Assembly: GCA_012800215.1 (NCBI GenBank)
Contig: JAAZJT010000070.1
Coordinates: 1 to 17,361 of the forward strand
DNA: 17,361 bases
Source: Bacillota bacterium
GTDB taxonomy: Bacteria; Bacillota; Dethiobacteria; Dethiobacterales; Dethiobacteraceae
Reading direction: 5' to 3'
Under the pieces are notes generated by a model. It was not told the origin of the DNA and searched no databases. It was given only the letters and a program-made list of their open reading frames with translations. This document shows, in pieces, positions 14,835-17,361 of the stretch. A program made the translations under genes and the position numbers. How positions within the stretch are numbered: the stretch's first letter is position 1; each line of letters starts with the position of its first letter.

Positions 14835-14868
14835 GCCGCGGACTTGACGGTCCGCGGCTTATATATTT
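14835..14868 (+). terminator. Riboswitch-controlled terminator before thiM
   Basis: Nine-pair, very GC-rich stem GCCGCGGAC/GTCCGCGGC (14835-14843/14850-14858) with a TTGACG loop, followed by TTATATATTTGA. The T tract is broken by A residues, but stem and position between aptamer and gene fit a conditional terminator. Confidence 0.85.
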
Positions 14869-14915
14869 GATAGTTTTGAGCTTGCTTTATTTTGTACTGT
14901 CAGGGAGGGTGATTT

Positions 14916-15740
14916 ATGGACACAGGCAATATCTTTACTGCGCTAAGAGAGCGTAAACCATTAATTCATCATATTACCAATCAAGTGACAATTAGTGAAT
15001 GTGCTAATATCACTTTGGCAGCTGGTGGTTTACCGATTATGGCACATGCTGTGGAAGAAGTGGCAGAAATGGTTGCTAATGCCGATGCACTGGTACTTAA
15101 TCTTGGTACATTAACTCCTAATCAGGTTGAGGCTATGCTTTTGGCCGGAGAGCGCGCCAACGATTTACAGCTTCCTATTATCCTAGATCCTGTTGGTGCA
15201 GGAACAACACGTCTCCGTTCTGAGAGTGCCAAACAATTGCTGACCAAATTAAAAATTAGCATTATTAAGGGGAATGCAGCAGAAATTGCTATTCTCGCCG
15301 GTGGTATGGCAGAAATAAAAGGTGTGGAGTCCATAGCTGTATCCGGTAATGTGGATATTCTAGCGGCGGCATTGGCCAGGGAGACCGGTGCCGTAGTAGT
15401 AGCTACCGGTGCGGCGGACCTGGTAACGGATGGCTGCCGCCTGTTTGAAGTTTATAACGGTCACCCTTTTATGGCGGAGGTTGTTGGAACAGGCTGTATG
15501 ACAGCATCTGTTATGGGATGTTTCGCAGCAGTGGAGCACAATTACCTGCATGCTGCAGTTTCAGCTTTGGTAACTATTAATGTGGCTGCAGAGGAGGCGG
15601 CGCTGGAAGCGACTGCCCCTAATGCATTTAAAAACAAACTATTTGATAAATTGTACGGCCTGACTCCTGCCACATTAACGTCTAAACAGCGGTTCAAGAA
15701 AAGGGTGGTTGAAAACCAGACAACTGACAGAATGCAGTAG
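14916..15740 (+). CDS. thiM: Hydroxyethylthiazole kinase
   Basis: Phosphorylates 4-methyl-5-(2-hydroxyethyl)thiazole with ATP, a salvage step giving the thiazole half of thiamin. The N-terminal PLIHHITNQVTISECAN segment, the LNLGTLTPNQ and ILDPVGAGTT motifs, and the VVGTGCMTAS active-site loop with C194 all match ThiM of the ribokinase-like fold. Length 274 aa. GGGAGG before the ATG at 14916 is a good ribosome site. It is alone under the TPP riboswitch: neither thiD nor thiE follows, and the next gene is convergent. This suggests the other thi genes lie elsewhere or that the organism depends on salvage. Confidence 0.95.
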   Translation: MDTGNIFTALRERKPLIHHITNQVTISECANITLAAGGLPIMAHAVEEVAEMVANADALVLNLGTLTPNQVEAMLLAGERANDLQLPIILDPVGAGTTRLRSESAKQLLTKLKISIIKGNAAEIAILAGGMAEIKGVESIAVSGNVDILAAALARETGAVVVATGAADLVTDGCRLFEVYNGHPFMAEVVGTGCMTASVMGCFAAVEHNYLHAAVSALVTINVAAEEAALEATAPNAFKNKLFDKLYGLTPATLTSKQRFKKRVVENQTTDRMQ

Positions 15741-15767
15741 AAGGAGTAGCGTCTGACATAAAACAAA

Positions 15768-15803
15768 AAAGTGAAAGCATCCAGCATGCTTTCACTTTAC
15801 TTT
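15768..15803. terminator. Bidirectional terminator between thiM and the PRC-barrel gene
   Basis: Thirteen-pair perfect stem (15768-15780 with 15786-15798) and a CCAGC loop. Read on the plus strand it is followed by ACTTTTATG; on the minus strand the tail is TTTGTTTTATG. It can end both convergent transcripts. Confidence 0.88.
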
Positions 15804-15807
15804 TATG

Positions 15808-16953
15808 TTATTTTTCACCCAGTATAGTTCGAATTTGACTGATAATGGGGTTCAGGGCCCTTTGGACTTCACTGGCTGTAGCAGAAAGGAATAATTGAGG
15901 CAGGCGCCCTGCAACTTCAGCTTTTTCTATAATTTCTTCCGTTACCACATCACCGCGTCCTCCTAGCAAAGCGCCGTCTTGATCGTAAACAGGGTTTGCC
16001 ATCTTTTTGCCTAGGACGTAGGCGCGAATTTTATCACGTGTTATGTCTTCTATTTCGCGGCTGCCCTGGATAAGTTTACTGTGTGTTTGTAACCAAAGTT
16101 CACGCAGTTCTGCAGTAGTTCCATTCATGTCTTCATCAAGTTTACGATTTAACCAATCCTGGGAGCGTCCGCGGAATTTATGCCATGCATCCATTAATTT
16201 TTTGCTGCCGGTGTCCAGTTTTTCCCGGGTAAAATCAATTCCCTCTAATAATTCACCAACTCCGGCAGCAAATAAAAGTTGCGGTAAGCGGCCTTTATTA
16301 CGTGCAATTGCAATTGTATCGTTTGTTACTTTTTCACCTTTTTGAATGATGAAGTTACCATTATCATCAAGTACATCCTGTTTTACTTCCCGCCCCAATG
16401 CAAAATCTATTGCTTTGCTTTCTAATGACCGGACAAATGAATGAGCAGTTAAGTTATTGGCGGTTTGCTCAACTTGACGGGCGTGTACAGTATAATCTTC
16501 ACTTACAATAATAAAATCACGACCAAAAGTTTTAATGGCTGTAATGGGCAGAGCAAGCTGCTGATAAGGCTTTTCTGTGGTAATAAAGACTTCCTGCAGA
16601 GTACCATCCGCAGGATTAAAGGAAAACTCCTCCATACTGCCAATAAATTTGCCATCTACAGTAGCCACCTGTGTATTTAGTAAGTTTTCTGAGAACATGA
16701 TATTTTCAGGTGTGTTTTGATTTTTTGGCGTTGAATTAGCTGCAGATACAGTAACAGCATCTTTGCCAATACTATACAGCTGCGTAAAGGGGATTGTTTC
16801 AGTTTTAGTTTTTATGAGAGTACGTTCTCCTACTTCCAGTGCTTCAACATGACGCTTGATGGGATTAATCAGTAAATCTATTACGCGGCCTAGCGCATAA
16901 CCCTCCTCTAATTCGATAACGGGTAAACCAACAATTTCGCGGGATTTCTTCAC
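15808..16953 (-). CDS. PRC-barrel protein with duplicated C-terminal module
   Basis: Starts KKSREIVGLPVIELEEGYALG, a PRC-barrel beginning; a second PRC-like barrel follows at about residues 88-155 (LLNTQVATVDGKFIGSMEEF). PRC-barrels occur in RimM, photosynthetic reaction centre H subunit and many small Firmicute proteins. The rest holds two copies of a module of about 50 residues: 180-230 and 308-357. Both read (A/V)LG(R/K)-x-(V/M), then a turn DDNGNF or DQDGAL, then G-(E/D)-x-VT, a helix and GRLPQL(L/F), and are joined by a charged helical linker (232-307). No signal peptide or membrane segment is seen. GTG start at 16953 with AAGGGGTG about seven bases upstream. Function unknown; probably cytoplasmic. 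The gene is single, between convergent thiM and divergent thiL. Confidence 0.8.
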   Translation of the reverse strand: MKKSREIVGLPVIELEEGYALGRVIDLLINPIKRHVEALEVGERTLIKTKTETIPFTQLYSIGKDAVTVSAANSTPKNQNTPENIMFSENLLNTQVATVDGKFIGSMEEFSFNPADGTLQEVFITTEKPYQQLALPITAIKTFGRDFIIVSEDYTVHARQVEQTANNLTAHSFVRSLESKAIDFALGREVKQDVLDDNGNFIIQKGEKVTNDTIAIARNKGRLPQLLFAAGVGELLEGIDFTREKLDTGSKKLMDAWHKFRGRSQDWLNRKLDEDMNGTTAELRELWLQTHSKLIQGSREIEDITRDKIRAYVLGKKMANPVYDQDGALLGGRGDVVTEEIIEKAEVAGRLPQLFLSATASEVQRALNPIISQIRTILGEK

Positions 16954-16989
16954 TCACTTACACCCCTTAGTATAAATTGGTTTGTTTTC

Positions 16990-17018
16990 AGTATACCCTA
17001 ATTTTGCAGCACTCGCAA
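16990..17018 (-). promoter_or_regulatory. Promoter of the PRC-barrel gene
   Basis: Minus strand: -35 TTGCGA (17018-17013), 17-base spacer, -10 TATACT (16995-16990). It would place the start of transcription about 30 bases before the ribosome site. Confidence 0.65.
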
Positions 17019-17046
17019 TTTCCGAACATGGTTTAATTCTGGTTTA

Positions 17047-17075
17047 TTGTTTTTTTCAGCAGTTAAAGCTATAAT
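17047..17075 (+). promoter_or_regulatory. Promoter of thiL
   Basis: -10 TATAAT (17070-17075) with a weak -35 TTGTTT (17047-17052) at a 17-base spacing. No riboswitch fits between this and the start codon at 17097. Confidence 0.65.
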
Positions 17076-17096
17076 CAGGAAATGGGTGGAAAAAAG

Positions 17097-17361
17097 ATGA
17101 AAATTAATGAAATTGGTGAAAAGGACTTAATTAAAAGGATTTCTGCGGTGGCAGCAAGAACTCTTACTGCGGATATGCTTGGTATTGGTGATGATGCGGC
17201 ACTGACAAGAATGAAAGAAAATTTTTGCCTTGTAACCAGTAAAGATTTACTCGTTGAAGGCGTTCATTTTCTTCTGCCGGGTATTGCTGCCAGGGATCTT
17301 GGTTATAAAGCGTTGGCAGTAAATTTAAGTGATATGGCGGCAATGGGTGCCTTACCCCGCC
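17097..17361 (+). CDS. thiL: Thiamine-monophosphate kinase, N-terminal part (runs off the window)
   Basis: Phosphorylates thiamin monophosphate to thiamin diphosphate with ATP, the last step of cofactor synthesis. Only the first 88 codons are present. They begin MKINEIGEKDLIKRI and contain GIGDDAA (residues 30-36), the DLLVEGVHF motif (about 49-57) and LGYKALAVNLSDMAAMGA near the end of the window, the metal- and ATP-binding signature of ThiL. GGGTGG (17084-17089) precedes the ATG. The usual TTDxL of the substrate loop is SKDLL here, a minor difference. Its own promoter is upstream and no TPP riboswitch is in front of it, in contrast to thiM. Confidence 0.93.
   Translation, partial: MKINEIGEKDLIKRISAVAARTLTADMLGIGDDAALTRMKENFCLVTSKDLLVEGVHFLLPGIAARDLGYKALAVNLSDMAAMGALPR

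Noticed and set aside
1..17361. CRISPR array, tRNA or rRNA genes, toxin-antitoxin or phage defence cassette
   Set aside because: No regularly spaced repeats, no cloverleaf gene and no gene pair of that kind was found on either strand.

Overview
The window looks like chromosome of a low-GC, endospore-forming Firmicute, most likely of the Clostridia (Peptococcaceae-like). The reasons are the gene set and order (a YtxC-type sporulation protein, a DUF445 protein, then thrS, infC, rpmI, rplT and a SpoU-family methyltransferase), a PdaB-like sporulation deacetylase, a DUF1540 protein, an L20-type attenuator, a T-box leader and a TPP riboswitch, and strong AGGAGG-like ribosome binding sites with frequent TTG/GTG starts. 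No species can be named from the sequence alone.

Layout. 1-1600: a nearly terminal but complete insertion sequence with an intact DDE transposase. 1700-1905: a 56-codon Cys-rich DUF1540 gene and its terminator. 1979-3527: ytxC and a short DUF445 membrane protein. 3556-6860: the translation cluster, with thrS on its own consensus promoter, then an L20-type leader and infC-rpmI-rplT; infC starts at an AUU codon at 5711. 6953-7744: a SpoU/TrmH-family RNA methyltransferase.

7792-10934 is the most interesting part. A complete T-box leader has a UUC (Phe) specifier and a UGGU T-box bulge that matches the A73 discriminator of tRNA-Phe. It controls a three-gene ABC transporter of the TrpXYZ (ABC_sub_bind) type. 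In many Firmicutes this chromosomal position holds pheST, so the transporter occupies the place of the synthetase genes and is predicted to import phenylalanine or a precursor when charged tRNA-Phe is scarce.

11084-12490: an unrecognised secreted, C-terminally anchored protein. 12541-13311 (minus): PdaB-like deacetylase. 13584-14693: a stand-alone hisC. 14667-15740: a promoter inside the hisC end, a TPP riboswitch with terminator, and thiM. 15808-16953 (minus): a PRC-barrel protein carrying a C-terminal duplicated module. 17097 to the end: the start of thiL. Thus two thiamin genes (thiM salvage kinase and thiL TMP kinase) flank the PRC gene, but only thiM is under the riboswitch.

No tRNA, rRNA, CRISPR array or phage genes were seen. 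Most of the window is ordinary housekeeping sequence; the novelty lies in the regulation and in the uncharacterised proteins.
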